Shown: piece by piece, positions 1 to 9,251 of the stretch | How the letters are laid out: each line of letters begins with the position of its first letter | Position numbering within the stretch: position 1 is the first letter of the stretch | From: an uncultured Parabacteroides sp. | Lineage (GTDB): Bacteria > Bacteroidota > Bacteroidia > Bacteroidales > Tannerellaceae | DNA length: 64,000 nucleotides | Assembly (NCBI RefSeq): GCF_902493135.1 | Contig: NZ_CABUOD010000027.1 | Coordinates: 1 to 64,000 of the forward strand | Direction of reading: 5' to 3' | Notes under the pieces: generated by a model | What the model was told of the DNA's origin: nothing | The model's database searches: none | The model's input: the letters and a program-made list of their open reading frames with translations, nothing else | Program-made: the position numbers and the translations under genes

Positions 1-53
1 AACATATTGATTATAAAATATTTAAGTGTGTATTTTTAAGATGGTTAAGAATA

Positions 54-185
54 TTACCAATAAACAGCATTCTTCTTTTCGGCTTGTGCCTCAAATTCCA
101 CGATATAGCAACCCATAAGCCAATTACGGGAAGTAAGGGCGAGGTTTACAGCGTGTGCGGCTTGTGCCTGCAACGTGTTCTGCCC
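54..185 (-). pseudogene. Remnant of a DUF1016 (YhcG-type PD-(D/E)XK nuclease) N-terminal region
   Basis: Read on the minus strand, about 43 codons between an in-frame stop at 186-188 and a TAA at 54-56 contain the words AVNLALTSRNWLMGCYIVEF. These resemble the N-terminal helix of DUF1016/YhcG-type proteins (a Val-Asn pair, then a Trp-Leu-x-Gly segment and Ile-Val-Glu-Phe-Glu). There is no start codon in a sensible place and no downstream nuclease domain, so I read it as a decayed fragment. The family assignment is from memory of the motif and has not been searched. The rest of 1-294 holds nothing else I recognise. Confidence 0.4.
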
Positions 186-294
186 TCAGATTATATTACA
201 GGCAGATAGATGTAAGCGAGATTCTGTAAAACAGCAAATAAAGTCAGTTTTGAATAATAGAAGATGTAAAAAGCATGTTTGAAAATTTATATCC

Positions 295-302
295 TATCTT
301 TG
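295..302 (+). promoter_or_regulatory. Putative -7 box of the acyltransferase gene
   Basis: TATCTTTG matches the Bacteroidetes -7 consensus TAnnTTTG and lies 70 bases before the ATG at 373. The -33 TTTG element is poorly placed: the nearest copy, at 278-281, is too close to the box. Confidence 0.4.
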
Positions 303-372
303 CCCTCCTGATACCGTTTGCGTGGCGGGCGGTTCTTAATTTGGAATATAAACTTAATAAGATGCTAATATC

Positions 373-1533
373 ATGATGAAGAGTCAGAATTCGGCAATCG
401 GCCAAACGCATGTCGTTTGGTTGGATGTGGTGCGTTTTGTCGCCATGTTTACCGTGGTTTGCTGCCATAGTGCGGATCCGTTTAACTTTTATCCGGGCGA
501 ATCGCCTGCCAATATCGATCAGATCAAGTTCTGGGGAGCTGCCTACGGGTCGTTGCTACGTCCCTGCGTCCCCCTGTTCGTGATGATTACGGGAGCCTTG
601 TTGCTGCCGGTGAAGGGCGATACTTCCGTCTTCTATAAAAAAAGAATCAGCCGTGTCTTTTGGCCGTTCCTGATCTGGTCGGTGCTTTATAATCTGTTCC
701 CCTGGATAACCGGACTGCTTGGCCTGGCACCGGAGGTGATCTTGGACTTTTTCCCCTATTCGGGCGAAGAGGTGGCCCGACAGTCGTTGGGTGTTTCCTT
801 GAGATATATTGCGGAGATCCCGTTGAATTTCTCAATTGTGGATGTGCACATGTGGTATATTTATCTGTTGATCGGACTGTACTTGTACCTGCCTGTTTTC
901 TCTGCCTGGGTGGAGAAAGCCTCGGAAAAGGCCAAACTATGGTTCCTCGTGGCCTGGGGCGTGTCGACGTTGTTACCTTATTATTATCAGTTCGTTTCGC
1001 CTTATATCTGGGGTGGTTGTTCCTGGAACTCTTTCAATATGTTGTATTATTTCGCCGGATTCAATGGCTACTTGCTTTTAGGCCATTACCTGCGCAATCA
1101 TGATTGGGAGTTGAGCAAGATATTGTCGGTCGGAATTCCGATGTTCGTGCTCGGCTATGCCGTGACTTTTTATGGTTTCCGCTATGTAACCGCTTTGCCG
1201 GAGTACAGCGAAGAATTGCTGGAACTTTTCTTTACCTATTGTTCTCTTAATGTCGTGATGATGACGATCCCCGTTTTCTTGCTGGCCAAGAAGGTGAACG
1301 TACGGTCCGAAAAGATCAAGAGTTTGCTGGCGAACCTGACGACTTGCGGGTTCGGGATCTATATGGTGCATTATTTCTTTACCGGTCCGGGTGTCGTCCT
1401 GATGCGTGCCCTGCATGTCCCGGTCGCCTTGCAGATACCTGCCGCCGCAGTCGTTGCATTTGGCATTTCCTGGTTGATCGTCGCTGCGATTTACCGGTCG
1501 ATGGGGAGAAAGGCCCGGTATGTTGTCGGCTAA
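373..1533 (+). CDS. Acyltransferase family 3 membrane protein
   Basis: A 386-residue polytopic membrane protein of the acyltransferase-3 (PF01757) type, which moves acyl groups onto sugars of surface polysaccharide or other envelope molecules. It starts with the family's typical WLDVVRFVAMFTVVCCHS first helix, including the conserved His of the family near residue 31, and shows about ten hydrophobic segments up to the C-terminus. The first of two adjacent ATG codons is used as the start. The gene stands alone on the plus strand, with its own promoter-like box upstream and a new promoter before the next gene. The acceptor cannot be told from sequence. Confidence 0.85.
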   Translation: MMKSQNSAIGQTHVVWLDVVRFVAMFTVVCCHSADPFNFYPGESPANIDQIKFWGAAYGSLLRPCVPLFVMITGALLLPVKGDTSVFYKKRISRVFWPFLIWSVLYNLFPWITGLLGLAPEVILDFFPYSGEEVARQSLGVSLRYIAEIPLNFSIVDVHMWYIYLLIGLYLYLPVFSAWVEKASEKAKLWFLVAWGVSTLLPYYYQFVSPYIWGGCSWNSFNMLYYFAGFNGYLLLGHYLRNHDWELSKILSVGIPMFVLGYAVTFYGFRYVTALPEYSEELLELFFTYCSLNVVMMTIPVFLLAKKVNVRSEKIKSLLANLTTCGFGIYMVHYFFTGPGVVLMRALHVPVALQIPAAAVVAFGISWLIVAAIYRSMGRKARYVVG

Positions 1534-1637
1534 AAGGCCGTCCGGTGTGTTCAATGACAGTGGATCCGTGAGAAGTTAAATTCTCCGGATTTGTTTTTTA
1601 ATGTTCCGTATTATTGTTTTTGTCAGGAATAAATCGA

Positions 1638-1645
1638 TACCTTTG
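1638..1645 (+). promoter_or_regulatory. Putative -7 box of the first sensor kinase gene
   Basis: TACCTTTG matches TAnnTTTG exactly, with a TTG-containing stretch about 21 bases upstream (1614-1616). It lies 72 bases before the start codon at 1717. Confidence 0.5.
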
Positions 1646-1716
1646 TTACTGGAATTCTATTTTGATTTTCAAGAGGTATTTGATTTGTATTCTTTGTCTA
1701 AGATAAAATTTGTAGC

Positions 1717-4700
1717 ATGGATCTATTGCATCATTGTCGGATATTCATTTTGTTGACCTGCTTATTCTTATTGGCTTCGTTAACTTCAGTCTTTGCTTCT
1801 TCGGTAACAGAGCAATCGGATTATGTCCTGATCATAAATTCCTATACGGAATCCACTCCCTGGAGCCGGGTGTTTACGACTCCCATCTATGAACGGATGA
1901 TTACGGATGATGACAGTATCAATGCCTATACCGAGCATATGGACGTGATGTTGATGGAAACGGAAGAGGATGTAAAAGACTTTATTGACGAATTGGCGGA
2001 GAAATATACCGCCAAACCCCCTTTGCTGATTGTCCTTTTAGGGAATAGCTCCTATGTCTTGCTCCGGGATGAGCTGGTACGGCGTTGGGGAGTCGATGTG
2101 CCGCTTCTGCTCTGTGCGGAAAAGGAGTATATCGGGCCGCGTGAATATTATTTGTCCAAGCAGGCTTGTCCGATAGACGAAAGATTGCAACTCGCGGACC
2201 GTGTCAAGACACGCAAGAATCTGACAGTCGTATATGTCCCCGAATTTATCGGTGAGACGATTTCCCTGATGAAACAATGCATCCCGGATATGACCCGTCT
2301 GTTGTTCCTCTCCGATAAGCGTTATATCAGTGCCCAGAACCAAAGCACATTAGAAACGGTGATGCTGGAATCCTTCCCGGATATAGAATTGGAGATACTG
2401 ACAGCCGGAGATTTGCAAACGGAAGATTTGATCAATATCTTGCAAAGTTCGGATGCCCATACCGGGATCCTTTATTATTCCTGGATACTGAGGAACGAGC
2501 GCGGAAAGTACATCCTGCTGAGTTCCTATACCGATCTTCCCATTTTTACGTTGAACGACATGGACATCGTTAAGAACGGCATGGTCGGCGGATGCTATTA
2601 TCCGGCCTCCAAAATATCCTCCCTGCTGTACACCACCATTGACGAATTGCTGAGGGGAAAAATCTATAATTCCATCATCATGCCCGAAGGTCCGCGTCCG
2701 GTATTGAATTATCAGATGTTGGAAAAGTCGGGCATCTCCCTCTCGGCTTGTCCGCCCGATTCGCTTTTTTATATGAAGCCCCCTTCGTTCTGGGAGCAGT
2801 ATGGCGATTATGTCTTGGCCGGCGGCACTTCGTTGCTTTTCTTGCTGCTGTTCCTCTCTTTCAGGATTTCGACCCTGAACAAGAAACGGTTGTACCAGGA
2901 AAAGGAACTGAAGTTGATGAGCAGTTATAGCCGTCTGATTAATAACATGCCGATCTGCTATATGAAGCAGCAGGTGATTTTTGATGAAGACAACAAGCCG
3001 GTCGATTATATCATAAAGAATGTCAATCCGGAATTCGAAAAGCGGTTGGATACGAATAGGAGTTACCAGGGAAAGAAAGGTTCCGAAGTGCATGACCGGC
3101 AGTTCTTGCAATACTTGAATATGTGCAGCCTGGTATTGGGGCAGAATAAGAAAGTGAGCACGCAATATTATTTCGGCCCGTCGGACCGTTATTTCAGCGT
3201 GATGATTATTTCTGCCAGCGAGAAGGATTGTGTGGATATATTTATGGTCGATACGAGCGAACTGTTCAAAGCGCAGCAATTGTTGCGGACTGTCAACAAG
3301 AAGTTGTCCATGTCGTTGGATGTCGCAAACGTGACCCCCTGGAAATGGGATTTGGAGAAAAGGACGATCCTGTGCGATGTGAGCCGGGAAATCGATACGG
3401 GGACTTCCGAATTGTTTGATGAAAACCAATTGTCAGTGCCGGAAGCCGACTATTTCTCCAAAATATTCAAGAGCGACCGGAAAAAGGTGAAAGAGGCCTA
3501 TCAGGCATTGATCGACGGGAAGGTCGATAAGATAAGGGAGGAATATCGTATTTATAATCCGGAGAAAGGATTGCACGGCTTCGAATGGGTTGAAGCCCGT
3601 GCTGCCGTGGATAAAAGAGACGAGGAGGGGCGTCCAGTTTCGTTGATCGGCTCTTCCCTGCTCATAACCGATCGCAAAACCATCGAACGCGAGCTTATCG
3701 AGGCGAAAAACAAAGCGGAAGAATCTAACCGCCTGAAATCGGCATTCCTGGCTAATATGAGCCACGAGATCCGTACGCCCCTGAACGCGATTGTCGGTTT
3801 CTCCAATGTCCTGGCGACTACGGACGAGTTAGATGAGAAAGAAGAATATATCAGCATTATCGAGAATAACAATGCTCTCCTCCTTCAATTGATAAGCGAT
3901 ATCCTGGACCTTTCGAAGATCGAGGCGGGGACGTTGGAGTTCGTCTATTCGGATGTAGACATCAATAATTTATTGTCTGAATTCGAACGGATGATGCAAC
4001 CCAGGGCGATGAAGGATGTGAAGGTCCAGTTCGAGCAACGGGTCGCCGAATGTTACGTCTCTCTTCCCAAGAACCGGCTTATGCAGGTCTTGACGAACCT
4101 GACCACCAATGCGATCAAGTTTACGACAGAAGGCAGTATCCGTTTCGGTTACACCAGGGAACATGAGAAATGGCTGCATTTTTATGTGACGGATACGGGT
4201 TGCGGGATAGCCAAAGAGTTGCAGAAAAAGATCTTCGAACGTTTTGTCAAGCTGAACGCTTTCGCTCAGGGAACCGGCTTGGGACTCTCTATCTGCCAGA
4301 TGATCATCGACCATTTGGGCGGGGAGATCGGGGTCGAATCGGTAGAAGGGAAAGGCACAACGTTCTGGTTCACCTTCCCATGCTCTCCGGCCCAGAAACC
4401 GGAAAAGCACTTGCATCAGTTCGAGAAGAAGAAGGTGGAGAAAGATAAACTGATCGTTCTGATAGCCGAGGATAATGTCGGAAACTTTAAATTGTTCGAG
4501 TCGATCCTGAAACATGAATATACGTTGCTGCATGCCTGGAACGGGAAAGAGGCGGTAGAACTGTTCAAAAAGTATAGTCCCCATATCATACTGATGGATA
4601 TCAATATGCCGGAAATGAATGGGTACGAAGCGACTGCCGAGATTCGTAAACTCTCGACCGAAGTGCCGATCATTGCTGTGACAGCCTATGCTTTCGCCTC

Positions 4701-4818
4701 GGACGAGCAACAGATCATGAACAGCGGTTTCGACGCTTACACATCCAAACCGCTGAATGCGCCGGCCTTGAAACAGCAGATGGGAGATTTGTTAGGCAAG
4801 CGGTTGTTTTTTGTTTAA
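1717..4818 (+). CDS. Hybrid sensor histidine kinase with fused receiver domain
   Basis: A 1033-residue inner-membrane sensor. An N-terminal signal/anchor helix (about 8-27) precedes a periplasmic region of about 320 residues that looks like an ABC-type substrate-binding fold. A second membrane helix follows near 362-385, then PAS-like regions, a HisKA domain with phospho-acceptor His683 in NMSHEIRTPLNAIVGFSN, and an HATPase domain (NLTTNAIKF, DTGCGIA, GTGLGLSICQ). A C-terminal receiver carries Asp961 in LMDINMPEMNGYEA. No DNA-binding output domain is attached and no separate response regulator is nearby. It is closely related to the next gene, which suggests local duplication. The ligand is unknown. 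Confidence 0.9.
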   Translation: MDLLHHCRIFILLTCLFLLASLTSVFASSVTEQSDYVLIINSYTESTPWSRVFTTPIYERMITDDDSINAYTEHMDVMLMETEEDVKDFIDELAEKYTAKPPLLIVLLGNSSYVLLRDELVRRWGVDVPLLLCAEKEYIGPREYYLSKQACPIDERLQLADRVKTRKNLTVVYVPEFIGETISLMKQCIPDMTRLLFLSDKRYISAQNQSTLETVMLESFPDIELEILTAGDLQTEDLINILQSSDAHTGILYYSWILRNERGKYILLSSYTDLPIFTLNDMDIVKNGMVGGCYYPASKISSLLYTTIDELLRGKIYNSIIMPEGPRPVLNYQMLEKSGISLSACPPDSLFYMKPPSFWEQYGDYVLAGGTSLLFLLLFLSFRISTLNKKRLYQEKELKLMSSYSRLINNMPICYMKQQVIFDEDNKPVDYIIKNVNPEFEKRLDTNRSYQGKKGSEVHDRQFLQYLNMCSLVLGQNKKVSTQYYFGPSDRYFSVMIISASEKDCVDIFMVDTSELFKAQQLLRTVNKKLSMSLDVANVTPWKWDLEKRTILCDVSREIDTGTSELFDENQLSVPEADYFSKIFKSDRKKVKEAYQALIDGKVDKIREEYRIYNPEKGLHGFEWVEARAAVDKRDEEGRPVSLIGSSLLITDRKTIERELIEAKNKAEESNRLKSAFLANMSHEIRTPLNAIVGFSNVLATTDELDEKEEYISIIENNNALLLQLISDILDLSKIEAGTLEFVYSDVDINNLLSEFERMMQPRAMKDVKVQFEQRVAECYVSLPKNRLMQVLTNLTTNAIKFTTEGSIRFGYTREHEKWLHFYVTDTGCGIAKELQKKIFERFVKLNAFAQGTGLGLSICQMIIDHLGGEIGVESVEGKGTTFWFTFPCSPAQKPEKHLHQFEKKKVEKDKLIVLIAEDNVGNFKLFESILKHEYTLLHAWNGKEAVELFKKYSPHIILMDINMPEMNGYEATAEIRKLSTEVPIIAVTAYAFASDEQQIMNSGFDAYTSKPLNAPALKQQMGDLLGKRLFFV

Positions 4819-4853
4819 TTCCTCTGGATTGCCGGAACTGACAAAAAATGCAC

Positions 4854-4861
4854 TACTTTTG
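4854..4861 (+). promoter_or_regulatory. Putative -7 box of the second sensor kinase gene
   Basis: TACTTTTG, an exact TAnnTTTG match, lies 26 bases before the ATG at 4888. This suggests the second kinase can be transcribed independently of the first and has a very short leader. Confidence 0.55.
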
Positions 4862-4887
4862 CACCGAAGAGTTATAATGATAGAAAG

Positions 4888-7800
4888 ATGAGATTAGGCA
4901 GTAAATCTACAATTTACGGATTACTTATATATTTAATAGTTTTTGTTCTTTCCTCTTTCCGTGTACAGGCAAATACGGTGAAAACGGAGAACCGGAAGAT
5001 GATCTTGCTCATCAGTTCTTATTCTCCGCTCAAGGAAGAAGGGAACCATGTGATTGCTTCTCTTATCACTCATTTGGACGAGAAGGTCGATACGAGGGTA
5101 TCTGTAGAATATATGGATTCTGAATCGTCGCCTGCATTTGAAGACTGGGAGGAATGGATGCTGCAACTGTTCGAGGCGTATAAGCAGCAACCCGAAGTCG
5201 TCGTTCTGTTGGGGAACGAAGCCTGGTCTGCCTACCGGTCCGCTTGCCCGGAAAGCTGGCGTGCTACGCCTGTTGTCTTGGGGTACATGAAGGGTGTGTT
5301 TATCGATTATGAGTATTTGGCAAGCCTGAATGGGACCGGTGTGGAGAAGATGATACCGATGAAAGAGTCTTTCGGTGATTTCAACGTGACGGGCTATGCT
5401 TATCGGGATTACCTGATCGAGAACTTCAAGCTGATCAAGCAGCTGAACCCTGACATCCGGCATATAGCCTTCTGCTATGACAACCGGTATAAGATAGCCT
5501 TTTTCGAAGCGTATATAAAGAACCTTTGCGACCAGGTCGATTCGCTTGATCTGTACTATCTGGACGGCGGCAAACTGACTACCCAGCAATTGCTCGATTC
5601 CATTTCCCTGATGGACGACAGCCATGCTCTGCTGACAGGCGGATGGTATACCGATGCCGCCCAATATCCCCATGCCCATTCGATGCTCCATAATGCCTTG
5701 TCCCATCATACTTCCATACCTGTATTCCAGTCGTTGGACCAGGGGAAGACGAACATGAATTTCATCGGCGGCTATTTTATTTCCGGTGTGGAAATGGGAA
5801 AGGACCTGGCGTCTCTTGTGCATAGCGTCCTGACAAAAGGGATAAGCAAAAGCCCGGAGTTCCAATATACGCCTTCGCAGCCCCGCTATTATATCAATTA
5901 TCCGACTTTTGTGAAGGCCGGATTCGAGCTCTCGTCCCTGCCGGAAGGAGCCGTGCTTTATAACAGGACTCCCTCTTTGTGGGAACAACATTCACTGGAA
6001 ATCATACTTCTTTTTTGCCTGATCGTCCTGATGATCGTTATTTTCTTCGGAATCCTGATGTACAGGAGACGCAAAGAAGAAAACTACAAGACCGCCAATC
6101 TGAAAATGATGGAACTTTTGAGCTGCATGCCGGATATGGCGACGATCTTTGATGCGGATTTGAATATCCTGGATATTGTAAATCCCCAAGATCATGCTTT
6201 GTTCGGGAGAGATGTGACTGACATGATCGGCCGGAACCTGTGGGAGATCCGCCAGGAGTATGCGAGGTATGGAGAGATGATGGACGATATCATCGGGAAT
6301 GTGAAGAAGACGATCCGGACCGGCGAGGTAACGGTCTTTAATTATAAATATGGAGAGGGAGACAACGCCACTTATACGAAGGCACGCGTCGTGCCGTTCG
6401 GAAAGCAATATGTGATCTGTTTTACCCACGATGTCACTCCCTATGTGGTTGCCGATAAAGAGATACTGCGCCTGAAGACGTTCTTGCAGTCTATTATCGA
6501 TAACTTGCCGGTAGGGTTGTTTATCAAAGATGTGGGGAATGACTTCCGGTATTTGTTCTATAACAATAAGGTCTCCGAGTTTTACGGGGAGAATTTCAAC
6601 TTTCTGCTCGGAAAGAACGACTTTGAGGTGAATGACCCGAAGGCGGCGCAATACCGCGAGGAAGATCTCGACGTGCTGGAAAGCGACGGGCCGATTTCGT
6701 ACAACCGGATATTTCATGATAAGGAAAGCGGATTGCCTGTCCGTTGGGGTATCACGACCAAAACGCGCCTTGTAGATCAGGATGGGAACCGATATGTCGT
6801 GTCGACCATCGTCGATACGACGGATATCCACGAGAATGAACGGGAGTTGAAAGAAAGCAAGATGAAACTGGACTTTACCTTGAAGGCCGCCCAGATCATT
6901 TCATGGGAATATAACGTCGAAGCCCGGAGTTTCTATTCGCCCGACTCCACGATATTTGAAGAAGCGGTGATCCCGTTGGATGATTATCTATCTTTTGTCC
7001 ATCCCGACGACCGGATACTGTTGAGCCGGGGCCTGGAAGAGCTTGCTGCAGGAAAGATACCGGTCATGGATGTCCAGATCCGTACGACCGCACCCGCCTT
7101 GGGAAACCGTTGGTTCGAAATGCATGCCGTGGCGTACGGGCAAGATGAGGACGGAAGGATCGGCAAACTGATCGGCTTGCGTTGCGATATTACGGATCTG
7201 AAAATGACAAACGAACTGATCCGTCTGCGTAACAAAGCCGAAGAATCAAACCGGCTGAAGAGCGCCTTCCTGGCCAATATGAGCCACGAGATACGGACTC
7301 CGTTGAATGCCATCGTCGGCTTTTCGAACCTGATTGCGACGACGGATGAGAAAGACGAGATCGAGGAGTATGTGAAAATAGTCGAAACAAACAACGAACT
7401 CCTTCTGCAGTTGATAAACGATATCCTCGACCTTTCGAAGATCGAGGCCGGGCAGTTGGATTTCAACTATTCGGATGTCGACCTGTCGGACCTTTTCTTC
7501 AATCTGTATCAGGTGTATAAATCCAGGGTGAAAGAAGGGGTGGACCTCATTTGCCGGCAGCCTTCTCCGGGATATGTGATCCGTTCGGAGAAAAACCGGT
7601 TGACGCAGGTCGTTTCCAATTTCCTTAGCAACGCTTGCAAATATACCTCCGAAGGTTCTATCGTGATGGGCTATGAGAAACGGGAAGATATCCTCCGTTT
7701 CTACGTTACGGATACGGGAAAAGGCATTGCCGTGGAAAACGTGCCGCGTGTATTCGAACGTTTTGCTAAATTTGACAGCTTTGTGCAGGGTACGGGTTTG

Positions 7801-7920
7801 GGGCTTTCCATTTGCGAGTCCATAGTCCAGTCTTTTGGTGGCGAGATCGGGGTGGAGTCCGAATTAGGCAAAGGGTCGACTTTCTGGTTTACGATTCCCT
7901 TCCGGCCGGCAAGCCTGTAA
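4888..7920 (+). CDS. Sensor histidine kinase without receiver domain
   Basis: A 1010-residue paralogue of the preceding kinase. It has an N-terminal helix and signal region, a periplasmic sensor domain of the same type (both sensors end in PSxWEQ just before the second membrane helix, here about 370-392), then about three PAS regions. The HisKA domain has His800 in the same ANMSHEIRTPLNAIVGFSN context, and the HATPase domain shows NFLSNACKY, DTGKGIA and GTGLGLSICES. Unlike its neighbour it ends after the ATPase domain, so it must pass phosphate to another protein, possibly the receiver fused to the neighbour (inference). The transporter gene starts 28 bases downstream, which suggests co-transcription. 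Confidence 0.9.
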   Translation: MRLGSKSTIYGLLIYLIVFVLSSFRVQANTVKTENRKMILLISSYSPLKEEGNHVIASLITHLDEKVDTRVSVEYMDSESSPAFEDWEEWMLQLFEAYKQQPEVVVLLGNEAWSAYRSACPESWRATPVVLGYMKGVFIDYEYLASLNGTGVEKMIPMKESFGDFNVTGYAYRDYLIENFKLIKQLNPDIRHIAFCYDNRYKIAFFEAYIKNLCDQVDSLDLYYLDGGKLTTQQLLDSISLMDDSHALLTGGWYTDAAQYPHAHSMLHNALSHHTSIPVFQSLDQGKTNMNFIGGYFISGVEMGKDLASLVHSVLTKGISKSPEFQYTPSQPRYYINYPTFVKAGFELSSLPEGAVLYNRTPSLWEQHSLEIILLFCLIVLMIVIFFGILMYRRRKEENYKTANLKMMELLSCMPDMATIFDADLNILDIVNPQDHALFGRDVTDMIGRNLWEIRQEYARYGEMMDDIIGNVKKTIRTGEVTVFNYKYGEGDNATYTKARVVPFGKQYVICFTHDVTPYVVADKEILRLKTFLQSIIDNLPVGLFIKDVGNDFRYLFYNNKVSEFYGENFNFLLGKNDFEVNDPKAAQYREEDLDVLESDGPISYNRIFHDKESGLPVRWGITTKTRLVDQDGNRYVVSTIVDTTDIHENERELKESKMKLDFTLKAAQIISWEYNVEARSFYSPDSTIFEEAVIPLDDYLSFVHPDDRILLSRGLEELAAGKIPVMDVQIRTTAPALGNRWFEMHAVAYGQDEDGRIGKLIGLRCDITDLKMTNELIRLRNKAEESNRLKSAFLANMSHEIRTPLNAIVGFSNLIATTDEKDEIEEYVKIVETNNELLLQLINDILDLSKIEAGQLDFNYSDVDLSDLFFNLYQVYKSRVKEGVDLICRQPSPGYVIRSEKNRLTQVVSNFLSNACKYTSEGSIVMGYEKREDILRFYVTDTGKGIAVENVPRVFERFAKFDSFVQGTGLGLSICESIVQSFGGEIGVESELGKGSTFWFTIPFRPASL

Positions 7921-7948
7921 AGTGAGAATAAAAACAAATAACATCATA

Positions 7949-9160
7949 ATGGAAAAAGTAAAGAAATCGTTGGTAAAGAAAGAGTATCTGGTCCCTTTTG
8001 TATTAGTCACATCCCTGTTTTTCTTATGGGGTTTCGCACATGCCATCCTGGATGTCCTGAACAAACATTTCCAGGAGGCGCTTGTCATGACGAAAGCCCA
8101 TTCCGCCCTGATCCAGGCAACGATGTACACCGGTTATTTCACGATGGCGATCCCCGCCGGGCTTTTCATCAATAAATACGGATACCGCCAAGGCGTGGTG
8201 TTCGGCCTGATCCTCTACGGGATCGGTTCGCTGCTTTTCATTCCGAGCGAGCAGTTGATGTCGTTCAACTTCTTCCTCTTCTCCCTGTTCGTGATCGGCT
8301 GCGGCCTGACGTTCCTCGAGACGGCAGCCAATCCCTACGTGACGGAGCTTGGAGATCGCGAGACGGCAGCCAGCCGTTTGAACCTGGCACAATCCTTCAA
8401 CGGGTTAGGTTGCATCTGTGCGCCTGTGATCGGTGGAATGCTGTTGTTTTCCGGAAACGGGGAGGCTAACATCGCTTTGCCCTATACCGTGATGGGGGTT
8501 GTCGTCCTGTCTGTCGCCCTTGTTTTCTTTCGCATCCGCCTGCCGGAGATCGACCATGACGATTGCGAAGAGACGACTGCCGAGGCAAAAGCCGGATTGA
8601 AAGGCCTGTGGAAACATCGTTGTTTCACTTGGGGCGTGATGGCTTTGTTCTGCTATGAAATAGCGGAAATATCGATAAACAGTTTCTTTATCAACTATGT
8701 GACCGACGACGGTTGGATGGATGCCCACGATGCCGCTATCGTCCTTTCCTTCGGAGGACTGGGCTTGTTTATGGTCGGGCGTATCATCGGCAGCTGGATC
8801 ATGAGTTATGTCCGGGCGGAGAAAGTCTTGTTTATCTGTGCGATCTTTACCGTCTTGGGCGCTCTGTTCGTCACCCTGAACGTAGGCGTCCTGTCGAAAA
8901 GCGCCTTATTTGCCTGCTATATCTTCGAGGCCATCATGTTCCCGACCATCTTCGCCATCTCGCTGAGAGGTTTGGGCGATTACACCAAGCGTGCCTCCTC
9001 CTTCCTGATGATGTCCCCGATAGGCGGAGCGGTCGGACCGTTATTGATGGGCTATGTGGCCGATATCTCGACGATGTCGTTCGCTTTTATCGTGCCGCTG
9101 TTCGGATATGCGGTCGTCCTGATCTATTCGTATGGGGTGATGGCGAAGAAGATACGCTGA
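7949..9160 (+). CDS. MFS sugar transporter, FucP-like
   Basis: A 403-residue major facilitator protein resembling the L-fucose:proton symporter FucP and related Bacteroidetes sugar permeases. It has twelve hydrophobic segments, an early FFLWGFAHAILDVLNKHFQ helix and the ETAANPYVTELG segment typical of the FucP group. A GTG in frame at 7922 would add nine polar residues; the ATG at 7949 is preferred because the protein then starts just before its first helix. It follows the sensor kinase by 28 bases, so sugar uptake may be linked to the signal the kinases read. The actual substrate (fucose, glucose/galactose or other) is not resolvable. Confidence 0.85.
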   Translation: MEKVKKSLVKKEYLVPFVLVTSLFFLWGFAHAILDVLNKHFQEALVMTKAHSALIQATMYTGYFTMAIPAGLFINKYGYRQGVVFGLILYGIGSLLFIPSEQLMSFNFFLFSLFVIGCGLTFLETAANPYVTELGDRETAASRLNLAQSFNGLGCICAPVIGGMLLFSGNGEANIALPYTVMGVVVLSVALVFFRIRLPEIDHDDCEETTAEAKAGLKGLWKHRCFTWGVMALFCYEIAEISINSFFINYVTDDGWMDAHDAAIVLSFGGLGLFMVGRIIGSWIMSYVRAEKVLFICAIFTVLGALFVTLNVGVLSKSALFACYIFEAIMFPTIFAISLRGLGDYTKRASSFLMMSPIGGAVGPLLMGYVADISTMSFAFIVPLFGYAVVLIYSYGVMAKKIR

Positions 9161-9164
9161 GTAA

Positions 9165-9196
9165 ATTCATAATTCATAATTCATAATTCATAATTC
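9165..9196. repeat. Heptanucleotide tandem repeat, ATTCATA x4.5
   Basis: Four perfect copies of ATTCATA plus a partial fifth begin five bases after the transporter stop codon. Similar period-7 arrays occur at four other gene 3' ends in this window (53228, 58706, 62001, 63940). Confidence 0.9.
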
Positions 9197-9208
9197 GCAA
9201 CTCTTTCC

Positions 9209-9216
9209 TATCTTTG
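9209..9216 (+). promoter_or_regulatory. Putative -7 box of the AAA-ATPase gene
   Basis: TATCTTTG fits TAnnTTTG and lies 36 bases before the ATG at 9252, directly after the heptamer array. Confidence 0.5.
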
Positions 9217-9251
9217 TAAGGCTCGTTCACTAACGGACGGGCAACAGCTTT

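Noticed and set aside
2350..3429. Long minus-strand open frame opposite the first sensor kinase
   Set aside because: It is fully covered by the kinase gene, whose domains are continuous through the region. The antisense translation shows no domain.
9165..9196. CRISPR-like array
   Set aside because: Direct heptamers without spacers are simple tandem repeats; no cas genes or repeat-spacer pattern exist anywhere in the window.
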